A stretch of DNA of 64,000 bases from positions 496,001-560,000 of the forward strand of contig VTFK01000074.1 in NCBI GenBank assembly GCA_009617715.1. Direction: 5' to 3'. Of this stretch, positions 1 to 12,700 are shown piece after piece. How positions within the stretch are numbered: position 1 is the first letter of the stretch; each line of letters starts with the position of its first letter. A model generated the notes under the pieces. The model searched no databases. It was not told the origin of the DNA and saw only the letters and a list, made by a program, of their open reading frames with translations. A program made the position numbers and the translations under genes. Origin of the DNA: Plectrocnemia conspersa (lineage: Eukaryota > Arthropoda > Insecta > Trichoptera > Polycentropodidae).

Positions 1-757
1 ACTGTCGTATCTATTCGTAGACCTGCCATCGTCTTTTCTCGCGTGTTTTGGGGATCTGCTGTGGTCTCGTCTCGGCCTCAACGGAGACCTGCTTCTGTCC
101 CTTTTGTAGTAGGATGGATTTCTGTCCTTCCGATTAGACGGAGAATCTCTGGGTCTAACGTCGGGGCTTCGATTTCTTCGCGGTGAGGCATCATCGTACC
201 GATTATACTTTCTGTTGTATTTATCTCTATCTCTCTTTGGAGAGACGCTTCTTCTGTTTTGCTTTTGACGATACGGAGACCTACTTTCGTTGCGCTTTCT
301 AGAATATTGAGCTTCTCTATCGTCTCGACTCGGATATTTAGGCAAATTATCTCTTCTATCCAAATCTTTTCTTTTAGGCGATCTACTCTTTCTCGAAGGA
401 TAATCGTACGAAGGAGGAGATCGACTTTTTTTATTAATTCTCTCTCTATCTTTACCTTCCTTAGAGTGACTTCTATCTCTGCGTTTATCGTTCCTTTCTT
501 CTTTGCTTGCTTTTGTTCTGTCTTTGGATTGATCGCGTTTCTTACTTGATTTGGTTTCCGATTCGTGATTTTGAGTATTCTTCGATTGATTTACAATTTT
601 CTCCCGATCGCTACTCTCGTCTTTTTTGCTCTTGTTCTTATCGCGTTTGCTTCTGTGTGATTCGCCTTCAGTATTCTTAGACTTTGAATTTGCAGCCGAT
701 ACATCTTCTTCAACATTCTTCTTTTTGGACTTTTTCTTTGACGATTTCTGCGGAGAA
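1..757 (-). CDS. SRRM2: SRRM2 coding exon 7 (long RS domain, partial at window edge)
   Basis: From acceptor ctatttctag|TTCTCC the frame set by exon 6 stays open for 252 codons to the window edge. It contains no methionine and no stop. The first half is Lys/Glu/Ser-rich (KSSKKKSKKKN). The second half is an Arg/Ser/Asp-rich domain with repeated RSP, SPKR and RDRSRSP-type motifs, as in SR-related splicing proteins. The exon has no start of its own and runs off the left edge, so its end is unknown. The open frame on the opposite strand (259-549) is a shadow of this arginine-rich coding. Confidence 0.9.
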
Positions 758-3700
758 CTAGAAATAGAGAACACAAATTATTAAAATATTAAATTTAATA
801 TAATTTATTAACATACCTATCTGGGCTGCTTTCGCGTTCGCTACTATGTTTCCTTTTCGAACCAGACTTCTTCTAAACAGAAAAATTATACATTGTTTAA
901 TAAATTTATTCTGCAAAACTTTATTTTACATAAGTCCGTGTTTTGAAGATATCTTGACAAATAATACTTAAAAATCATGCAAATTTACTCGTTAAAGGTT
1001 TAAAAAATCATACGCGATACGTCTATTTTTTTATATATAAATTCTATTTTAAAAATACTAATTGTATTGAATACATTATGTACACATAAAATTCTCACAC
1101 CGACGTACTGTAAAAGATGCCGAATAACGGAATTCGTGGATAGAAGTAAACACAAAAGAGTGAGAGAATGCGATTAAATAATATCGTTACGGATAAAAAT
1201 AATATGTTAGCAATTTCAAAATGTCATTTTGTTTTATTGGTATACTTACTGATCAGAGTCATCTCTTCACACACAGAAGCTATCCTATGAAATGATGCGC
1301 AGTCATAAACAGAACATGTTTACTTCCGATTTTAGGTAAAATAAAAAATAAAACAAAAAAATCCACTTATAAGAATCAAAACAAATATTTACTTTCTCTT
1401 TCATATCGATAATAAATCGGTTTTAAATCGTCATCATGCAATCTAGATATATATATATAGGAGACTCAATAAAAATATGCAGAAACATACTCTCCAACGT
1501 GAAAGAAGAAACGGTGTAAAATGTTACGCATTATGTTATTTACAAGTCAATGGATATTGGGGTACCTTGCTTTTCTTGCTCTTCGGCTTCTCGGCTTCGC
1601 TGCTATCTGAATCGGATTCCGAATCGCTCGACGAAGACGAATCCGTCGAACGAGACCGCTTCTTTTTCTTTTCCTTTTTAGACGATTCCGCCCTACACAT
1701 TACAATAATCGAACTTAGACAAACATCGTACACATAAAAATACTAATATAGAACACACTCATATATTTATATAAAATAAAATATAAAAATAAAAATAATA
1801 AAAACACTACGCCATGAGAACATTTCAAAGATTAATAAAAATAAATCTTCAAAAGCAATCTATGCGGTGTACTATTTTGAAATATTATCATAACTCGTGA
1901 GTAAAATAAAATTATTTATATGATCGACGAATGAGAAACGAGCAAATAATTTACGTTAATTGTGGAGGAGAAATAAAAAACGATATAAGTGCTAAGCTAT
2001 AATTTTTTTAATACAATATAATAAATAAATTTTGTTATTGAAGTTATATTATATATAGCACTTATATAATTTCATCAATTAAATGTTTAAAAAATAATTA
2101 TGTTCATTATATTTTATTAATCTATATGTGACGTCTAGAATCAAAGTTAAACATGTCCATTTTTTATGGTTTCTTTACTCTATGTATGCAAAAAAGTCAA
2201 GCAAATGAGCATCTATAAAACTAGTCTTATAAAATCAAGCAAATTTCACAGGAAAATTTAAAGCAAACCCAGATTACTTTATAAAATTCGTTGTTTCTAG
2301 GATGACACTATTTGTTTTCAATTTTGGTTTTAACAAAATAAGTCGAACCATTAAAATTAGTTCATTCTCAGACTTATAAATAGATTAACAGAAAAAGATG
2401 AGATGTGAAGAGAAATGGGATAAAAAAATCATTGACCCTTTTATTTTATTGGAAACAGCAAGAAAATGAGGGACAAAGTCGGCGCGCGCGCTGTTCAATC
2501 TAAATAAAAACACACGTTTGTTCAACGTAAAGTAGACGCAATACTAATTTATGACAATATTTTTTTTAGAAATAGATAATTAATGTTTATGAATATTCAT
2601 AGAAGCATAGAAAAAAAATTAATAAATTTAAGTAAATGTGAAACGTCCGATGTCTGTTGATTGTAGACGTCACATATACTTATTTAAAAATAATAATATA
2701 GAAACATTTTGAAGCACTCCATACTTTTGGCACTTACATCGCTTTCTATTTCGCCTTCACAATTGCATTATCGATTACAATTGCTCGTTGCTCTCACACA
2801 ATCTCATTGCTTAAATTAAAATAGCTATATATATGTATAAATATAACACATACGTATGCGTATATACAGCGAATAGATACGCATACGTAAATATATACGT
2901 ATATAAATATATATAAAAAAAAAACATAAAACACACATAAAATTAAAAAATACAGTCTTTCTAAATTGATAGCAGTATTGTTACCTTTTTGTTCATCGAT
3001 TAGGAATGACTTATAAAAGAAATAACAAGACGGTGATTAAAAAAAATCATTCATCATTTTCGATAAATAAAGTATTGATATATAAACAATGTAAATTAAA
3101 AATTGTTACGTCGACACACAGACAGACACACACACTGAAGAAATTAGGGGACTTTGTCGTTAGCTAACTGTATCTTTACTTTCCTGTCTTCCCTGTTAGC
3201 GCAACGTGTACATCTACGACAATCGTAAGATTAAAACAATCCTGATATTAACGAAAAAACACACGCAGTTATTATTTTACGAGAAGGTTATGAAAATAAA
3301 CGAAATAAACAAAACGCCCGTATTGTTCATAACAAACAACGAAAGGCATCTGAAATAACATACGGGTTTTAAGATAATAATAATAAATTATATAATCTGG
3401 CATAATATTGCTATTTGTAAATTAAATCTACAAATCAATGTAAATATATATAAACAAAATGTCATTCTAACGACATGCAATTAAAACGCAATAAATATTG
3501 AATATTTTTTTGCCATCATCTATAAAATAATCAATATTTATTTCAAATAGAACACAATAGATTGACCAAAGTGTACATACCTCTCTTTTTTGCTCTTTTT
3601 AGACTTCTTCTTTTTCTCTTTTTTCGCCTCTGGTGATGAGCTGTAAATAAAGTAATTTAATTTAATTTAATTAATTACATGACACTGACTACTACTAGAA

Positions 3701-6700
3701 ATTATCGTGTCAATATTTATTTATTTTATATTGATGGAAACTACATACCTGCTGCGCTTGGATTTCTTCTTCTTCGCCGGTATTTCCACCTCCGGCGAAG
3801 GCGTGGAAACCGGCTGATAGGTCGAAGGCGGCGGCATTCCAGGATTGACTCTACTGCCGCCCTGTAGGCTGGTGCCTTCGACAAAGTTGGCCGATATACC
3901 AAACGCCTCCCTCAATCTAGCGTTTTTCTCCTGCTGCGCCTGTGCCATCTGATGCGTCTCCCTCACGCTGATGATCAAATAAAAAAAAAAAACGGTTTAA
4001 AATGGCATCTCTTAAGATTTGGAAGCGTTTCAATTCATAATTACTTGTCTAGTACAATTTTTATCATATTTCACAAATTAAAAAGCAGAGCTTTAAATTC
4101 GAGAATGTTTACGATTTAATAATGTAAAGAGATGAGAAATTACATTTTAAGTGCAAATTTTTCTATTAAAATGTATTTTTGATGAATTATGCTTGACCCG
4201 AATAACATATTTAGTTAATATTTTTGAAAGATTGATTGAATTAAATGTAGAGCTACAAGAACTACAAGTTTTTTCATTGTTTAAGATTCAACTGCAACCA
4301 TGACCATAGTTTTTGAGCATTGCGCCATGCTAATTAAATCAACACATGTTCGCGCTTGGATATTTTTTAATTAGGATTTGAAAAATATTCAATTCTATAC
4401 TATTTTTCCGTGATTTTTTATTACAATTCTTACTATTTATCGAGCAGTAAAAAGTGTAATATAATTTATGGCTTCTGTGTAAACGACGAAAGGTATTTGC
4501 AACATAATTTATTCGTCATTATTGTTTTTATTTATTATTTAAACAAACAATGTACCTAACTAGCTGTCGGTCATTCACTGTCGCGAGGTACCGCAGCTAG
4601 TTATACTTAGTTATTTTTTATTTAAATACCAATTCTTTCGTATATCTTAGTCGACTAATTTGTAGTTGCGACTCACAACTGTATATTTTGCGTATTTTAA
4701 AAATGAGTATAATAAGCAAATTCCTCACCCAATCGCAATATCAATACGATTTTTTACGATCAATAATTTTACAAAAATAATGTTTTATCAACACATAAAA
4801 TACTAAGCTTGAAAACTTTCTAATAAAAATAAATAATAAACTAAAATCCCATTTTTCCGCGATTTCACTTTTACAATTTTTCATTATCATTTATCGAGCA
4901 GTAAAAAGTGTAATATTATTTCTGTCCTTTGAAGGGATTTATGAGTCTTGTACATAATACAACTTGATTTTTTTGACATTAAACTTTTTTTCGATGTCGA
5001 TTTTTTTAAAAATTTAAAAATAGATTTAATTTGCATAATTTTAAAATGAAAGGTGAAGCAGCTAGCGCCGATGAGGCCGCATCTAAGGAATATCCTAACA
5101 TTTTAAAGGGAATTATAGAAAGAGGTGGTCATAAACCTGAACAAGTGTTTAACATAGACGAAACAGGGCTTTATTGGAAGCGAATGCCTGATTGCACGTA
5201 CATTTCAAAAACCGAAAAATCTGCGCCTGGTTATAAGGTGTCTAAAGAACGATTAACTTTGCTACTTGGTGCAAATGCCGCGGGTGATTTTTTAAGCTAA
5301 AACCACTTTTAATATATTTGTTCGAAAATCCAAGGCCTTTTAAAGGACTAAATAAAAATCAATTACCCGTCATATGGAGATCCAACAAGAAAGCTTGGAT
5401 GACTAAAGCTACTTTAGAGGATTGGTTCAAAAATCACTTTTGCACAGAAGTGAAAAAATATTTGCGAGACAATAACTTAAGCAACAAGGCTTTGCTAATT
5501 TTGGATAATGCACCAGGGCATCCTACTAATTTATCCGAACTATCTGAAGATGTCATGATTGAGTACCTTCCGAAAAATACAACAGCTCTGATCCAACCAA
5601 TGGATCAGGGTGCAATAGCCACTTTTAAGACATATTACCTACGCCAAACTTTCCGACAACTTATAAGGGAAACCGATGGTAAATCTTCAATTAAAACATT
5701 TTGGAAAAACTATAACATCAAGGATGCTGTTGACAGCATCAGTGAATCATGGAAGGAATTAAAATTAACAACAATGAACCATGTTTGGAAAAAATATGGC
5801 CAGAATGTATAAAAAAAAGTACTGATGCAGAAGTTAATTGCCTTCCTGAAATTAGGGCAAAACATTTTGGATCTAGCACATGATCTCGGCTTTGAAGGTT
5901 TGAACGAACGTGATGTGCTTGATCTACTTGAAGCTGATAGGGAACCCCTTTCATATAAGGAACTCATTCAGTTGCAAAGCAGAACCGGCATTTGATGAAG
6001 AGACAGAGCCTGTTGTATTCAAACAGCTAACATCAAAAAAAAAATTGTCAAAAGCTTTTTTTTTTTTTTCCTATTTCGAACAAGGAATAAACATCTTCCT
6101 TGAAAATGATTCTGACGTCGAACGTAGCGCTAAAGTTTCTCGAGGAATTAACTCAGCCATTAGCTGTTATTAATCACTGAAGAACGAAAGAGACAAAAAG
6201 GCAAGACAAACAACGCTGGACAATTTTTTTAAGCCAGGCCCATCCTTACCAGCGAAAAATGAGAACGACAGTGATCTGCAGGTTACCATTTCTTGATCGT
6301 CTTCAGATTAAAGCCATTTTAAAAAATATTATGTATGTATTCATACACATATTTTATGTAACATGAAGTTGTTTCATTTTTGTTTATGGATTATTGTTGG
6401 TTTTTGGAGTCTGTTATTATTTTATGTACAAATGTATGAACTTGTTATGTATTTTTTTTTGATTTAAATGAAATAAAAAGATAAAATGCATTTTAAATAA
6501 TAAACCATGTTACATATTTAACAAATTTGGAACCGATCCCATTGAATTTGTATGAATTTGTATTAGAATGATTGATTCGTTATACGGCTTTTCGCTTTGC
6601 GGCCAAGTTTCGTGGAACGTATCTAGGCCGTAAAGCGAGGTATGGGTGTATTTTATAATGCAGTTATTAAAACAAACCTAACTAACTGTCGGTCACTTAC

Positions 6701-9700
6701 TGTCGTGAGGTACCGTAGCTGGTTATACCAAATTATTGGGTTTTTTTTAAATTCAATAATCAATTCCTTCGTAAATCTTGGTATACTATTTTTTGTTAAA
6801 ACATATTTGCGACGCCAATCCGCGGAACACAATTTGAGAACCGTCAAATTATCAATGTATATAAAAAATAATAGATATTAAAATATACCCCAACATTTTT
6901 TTATGTTACGCGCCAATTTTAAGATTTAGAACTACTGATTTATAAATATATGATAATCTTAACTAGGCCGCGCAGCGAAAAGATTCACGATTTTTATTTG
7001 GGAAGCATTTATTTGTTTCAAAGAATTATCTATTAAGACACGTGTAGCGTTTGAGATGCTGCTATATAACATATTTGCGTTAACACAGTCAGTTCGAGAG
7101 CTATCCATTTCATCATTATTCATAATTGAGAAAGAGATGACTCTTGTTTTTATTTTGGACGGATTTATAGAAATTAAAATCAATACTATATTTTTTATAT
7201 TTATCAATCAATCGGAGTAATGATGAGTATATCGAACGTATACCCGTATTGTGTGCTTTAGAGCTAATAGTAGGAACGTAAACCTAAACTTGACATATCT
7301 TTCGCAATTATGAATAATGATGAAATGGATAGCTCTTGAACTGACTGTGTTAACGCAAATATAGTATAGTAAATATAAAGTACCATGTCATTGGCGATCC
7401 TTTAATAGTAAACAATATTTTCACCAAGTGAAAAAATTATATATGATACAAAAAATATTGTTTTAACGCACTTTTAATCTTTACAAAGATTAATATCTGA
7501 AAGAATTCGGGTAGATGTACCTTTAATAGCTGATGTTTCTGATTATTACTTTATATATAATATAACTTTCTGCATCGGGGCAAAAAACAAATTAAGGATT
7601 TTGTATGAAAAATATAATTTAGAATATAATTATTTTTAGATCTTTATACCTTTTTCGTAAGGGTTTATATATAATATATGTTTACTAATAAATATCATAT
7701 TGCAAAATATTTATTTTACAGTAAATCAACTTAAAGCAGAGACTTCCAAAACTTTCGATTTGTTTAAATATATGCATATTACACGAACTAAATCCAAACG
7801 TGGCAGCAATATGTAATCTTGCATTATTTATTAAATACTGCTATTATAATTATTATAATAATATTACTGAAACAACGAAACTGATAAACCCAATGAAGAA
7901 ATACAAGATAAGAAAGATAAGAAAAATTTTTAATTATATTGCAGAAAACCACTATTCTAGACTGAAACATTGATTTAATATTTTCACCCTTGCATTAAAT
8001 AGTTATCCTAATATTATAAAATCTTGATAAATGATACTTATGGATACTAGATCATTAAGTTTTGTTGGTATGCATACTGAGAAAGCAGTCATGAAATAAT
8101 TTTTCATCAATTAGATTTGGCTTATCGAATAGAACGCCAAATATTTATATTTTAAAATTTAAAAACTAAACCTTCTTAATTATTAATAATAAAAACTAAG
8201 CTATTATTTGTAATTTTAAAACCATATTAATACATAACTTTCTATATATTATAATTATGTGATAATATTTTACATTTAAATATTTTATTATTTATTTTAT
8301 TAATAACCAGCAAGCGAAAATGATCTTTATAGTCAACTTTCAATCACATAACTGACACGCCTATTATGCTTCATGTATCCGCCGAGTACATACATATGAA
8401 CAATTCCAAAAAATTTGGAGGGCTTGGAACGTTCCGATATAAAATACAAAATAAATATAGAGATGGTTCTTTCTTGTATTAATAAACATATTAACACTGA
8501 ATTTTTTGAAAAAAATATTTTTACTAAATTAAGTTACTTTATTCCTTAACCTCAAAATCGCGTCAACGGACCGTAATGTGTTAATAGTTTGTTGTGCTAT
8601 TATAATACACGAGATTAAAAATTAATTTAAATCAAAGTAATTATAAATATTCACGACTCGGAGATCGCTGTCTTTAAACGAACCTAATAACGGAGCGCAT
8701 AGTTTTGGGCCGATCCTCGTTATTCAAATACACCTGCAGACTGTCCAGATCCTGAGGGGCTTGGAAGTCGTGCGGGGCGCAGCTGCAGTGGCAACAACAA
8801 GGCCTCCTCATCTTGGACAGCAGATTCCTCAGATCGTTCGAGTCCGGCGATTCGTTCTTATAGTATCGGTTGACAGAATCGCCACATTCTGGATGACTAC
8901 TACCCGACTCGGTCATATCGGCCATTGCCGTTTTCTGGGCTTGGAGCTCCCTGCGGTACTTGGAGCTCCTCTCGGCGAACACGGCCTTGGAAGGTGCCTT
9001 TCCAGAGGCGCTCGAAGAGAACGCGCTCGTTGGGGGCGTCGCGCTTGTTCACTTTCTTGCCGGCCTGTCTGCCCCCATAGAACATCTTATTTACTATTTA
9101 TCAATTAAATCTATTTTTAAAATGGAAGACTCGACAACACAGATCGATTTTCTTAATACTAGGTGATCGAAATCACGCTTTGGAAGACATATGCGATTTT
9201 GTGATGAATTTATCGCGGTACTATATCATGTCGATATAGAAAAATAACATCGCGTCAAATATGGCGACGATTTGCGCGATTTTAAAAATATAATTATCCT
9301 CCGTCGTCGATGAAAGACATGGCGGAGGTCGAGAGGAAACTGCTGGGAAAACAGGATACACGCCACGACGCTCTCGAAGCGAGAGAGATAGACGGATAGG
9401 GGAGAAAGAGAGAGAGAACGATTGGGAGGCTGTCCGATGCGCGCGATCGAGGGCTGCTAAAGCGTTTTTCTCGGCTAAAAATGCTATTTAGCGCTAATTT
9501 TTCACCATTGGGAGCAAATTGACTATCTCTATTTTATATATCCAAATCACATATATTTTAAATATTAATTCATACATTGAACGTATTTACTCAATTTCAT
9601 GGTTATCAATTAATTAAGCTCGGTTCACACTATTTAACAAATCACGTAATAGAAAACAAGACATTAGAAACTCATCAACTCCAACTTCACAATTGAAGCA

Positions 9701-12700
9701 AAATCTTCTAAGACATGTATACCAAATAATTTAAATTTAACAAATGCTTGACATAGTTTAACACATATTTAATTTCAATTTAGATCAGTAGTAGCCGAAC
9801 TCATTATTTTTAAAGCTTAGTCAGTTTTTATTATAAACTTTACAACTCAACTGTTCAGCATATAATTTTAAGATTTTTATCAAAATCTGATAATGTGCGT
9901 CATAAAAAATATTTTAGAATTGTGAAAAGTAGTGAAAAAAGAGTTACTTTATTTATTTAGTTCTTCCAGCTTAATATATTTTCAAGTAAAAATGATTCCG
10001 AATTTGCTGAATTCGCTGGTGCTCAACACACAAGTGTGGCATTGCGCCATAGTGTGCACCAGTGCCCGGCAATTTTGCCTACGAAAAAATATCCGTATGC
10101 GCCATCGGTCACTTCCATGGTATAATTCAACACCAAATATGCTATAATCGAGGCGGCCCTCGACTTTCGCACAATTCACTATTTCGCACATTTAAAAAAA
10201 CATTTTTTTTTTAATTTAATTTTTTTTTTAAAAAACGTTCTGATAGCGGTGAATCTTTTGCTTCAATCGGACGTTCGTATGATACAAACAAGTCTACGAT
10301 ATGTTTAATTTTACAAAATAAAAATATAATTAAAGAATACGTTTAAAATTGTGGAAAATAAAAATATATTTCTACAATCTTTAATGATATGTTTCCAAAA
10401 AAACACAGCAAAAAAAACATGGATGAAATGGAAAATCTTTGTCATCGTAGATCAATGACTAACATCAAAAAGATGTCCCTCTGAGTATTTCAATTATTCA
10501 AGCAAAAGCTCTTAGTTTGCACAAAGATTGGAAGGATAGATTAAAAAAATATTTTAACACGGTTTTTCAAGCAAGTAACGGTTGGTTTTACAATTTTAAA
10601 ATGAGGTATTCTTTTCATAATATTAAATTTACTGGAAAATCGGCTGATGCGGATAAAGATGCTGCAAAAGAATTTATTTCCTAATTATCCAAAATTATTG
10701 AAGATGTAGAATATTCCTCTAGCCAAATATTTAATGTAGATGAGACAGGTTTATTTTGGAAAACTCTTTAACCATGAAAAATATGAACGAAGCCTTCACG
10801 CACCTTGACAAATTTTTAAATATTATGGAAGATTGTGATCCCAATGGAAAACGAATATCTCAAGTGCGTAGGGCGATTAATAAAGACATAGCATGATATA
10901 AAATACTATATGAAGAAAAGAAAAAGAATAGTGGAAAACAGTTAACTCTTGATAACTTTTCAAAGGAAACACCCGTAAACCCCACTTAAACGTGTCTCTT
11001 AAACATCTTATATTTACTTGATAAATATGTATTTTAAAATACACACAATTTCAATTTTTTTTACTTCCCTCGACTTTCGTACATTCAACATTCGCACACA
11101 TTTTCAGGAAACAATTATGTGCGAAAGTCGAGGGCCGCCTGTATGTATACGCATGCATTTGAGCATATCTTATATTTTTTATATAAAGATTATGAAAATA
11201 TCAAACACTAAAAATAAAAAAGCCATCTTGGATTTTTTTGTTTGAGGAGGATAAATTGTTTTGGGAGCTAAAAAATAAGTCATCACAAGATTTTTTTTCG
11301 AGGACAAATGATGAGAGATTGCTACGGAAGCTAAAAAAAACATTTCGGATTTTTTTGTTAATTTAGAGATGCTGCGAGAACTAAAAAAAATCACCTCGGA
11401 CGTTTTTGTTCAAAGATGACAAAGGACAAAAAAGAGGAAAATGGGGGATAAAAAAGGAAAACGTCTGATCACCTCACATTAGAGAAATCATGATAATCAG
11501 ATTTCTAATAAAAAATACTTTAATTCGGGGGAAAACATATTTAAGCTTTAATTAATTAATATTTTTTATATAAAATGTATAATAAAAACTAAATTTTGCT
11601 AAGTGCACAATGCGGCATTATCAACATTTTGCTTGACAGTTTTTAACGTTAAAATTAAAAACATAATAACTGTTGCACACAAACGTCAGCCATGCAAAAC
11701 AGAAGGATGACCTAATTATACGTTATTTATAAAAAAAACAATCGTTACGAGCCAATGACGCATATATGCGTAATTTATAAAATTGCTGTGATGCGCTTAT
11801 TCGTCATTCAATGTCGAAAAAGATAATTTTACATACAGCTGTGGTCAATTGAAAGTTTCATAGGCAATATTTCACGAATTATATTATAAGTTCGTGTGTT
11901 TTATGAATTAAAGTGTATATTGTTCCTTTTATAAAAATATATTTTAAAAATTCTAAAATTATTACGCTACACAAGTTGTACTAGCAACAGCAATAAATTA
12001 CTAATAATTCATTCTACGCTGAAACAATTCTGAGTAAAGGTATATTTTTTTCGATGCGCAGCAGCAATATCTTAATATTTTTTAAATTACTCTCTGCGCA
12101 TTTTGATCTTCTATTGAACAAAAATCACACGCGAAAGTTACATTTACCTTATTTCATAAATTTAGCCAAATTGCTCCGAATATAAACGGGCTATCCTAAA
12201 TCAAGAAAGCGAATACACGCGATTTTGTAAAAAAAAAAGCCACTGCAGAAACATAGGACTTTTAATGAGTCAAAATACTGCTAGCCAATATAATTATATT
12301 TTTGTGCTGATATGCATGACGCATGAAATTTAATTTATTCACTATTTTTGGTTGACATTAAATATTGAAACGTAAACTGTGGTACATAATGAGAATAGAT
12401 CAATCACAAAAAATATCAATTATGAATAACTAGCAACGTTTGGCGTCGCCCTGGGGCAAACAGATCCGCCCTTGTACGCCAGAAACGTGATCAATACGAA
12501 CTCTCCACCCTCTGCATGGCTCCCGAGGGAGTGTGGGGCGTAGGGGGCGTCGCATTAGCTCAGCGGCCGTCGCCCGGGGCGGACGGAAGCACCGCAAATG
12601 CGTACTACGATGAATGAATTGATAAAAAAATCGGAAGCGGTACACTCCGGTCCCACTAAAAAAAACAGAGGTCCCCCAAAAAATGTAATATGGGCCGCAA

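Noticed and set aside
259..549. Plus-strand open frame of 96 codons
   Set aside because: It lies opposite the arginine/serine-rich SRRM2 exon; its odd I/F/R/S composition is the antisense of that tract.
1477..1737. Plus-strand open frame over SRRM2 exon 5
   Set aside because: Antisense shadow of the Ser/Lys-rich exon.
3174..3190. Possible microexon between ctaacag and gtaaag on the minus strand
   Set aside because: Direct joining of 3581 to 1692 already keeps the SRRM2 frame; a 13-base insertion would break it.
8761..9108. Plus-strand open frame of 115 codons
   Set aside because: Opposite the GC-rich minus-strand ORF pair; the lack of stops comes from GC content, and there is no recognisable domain.
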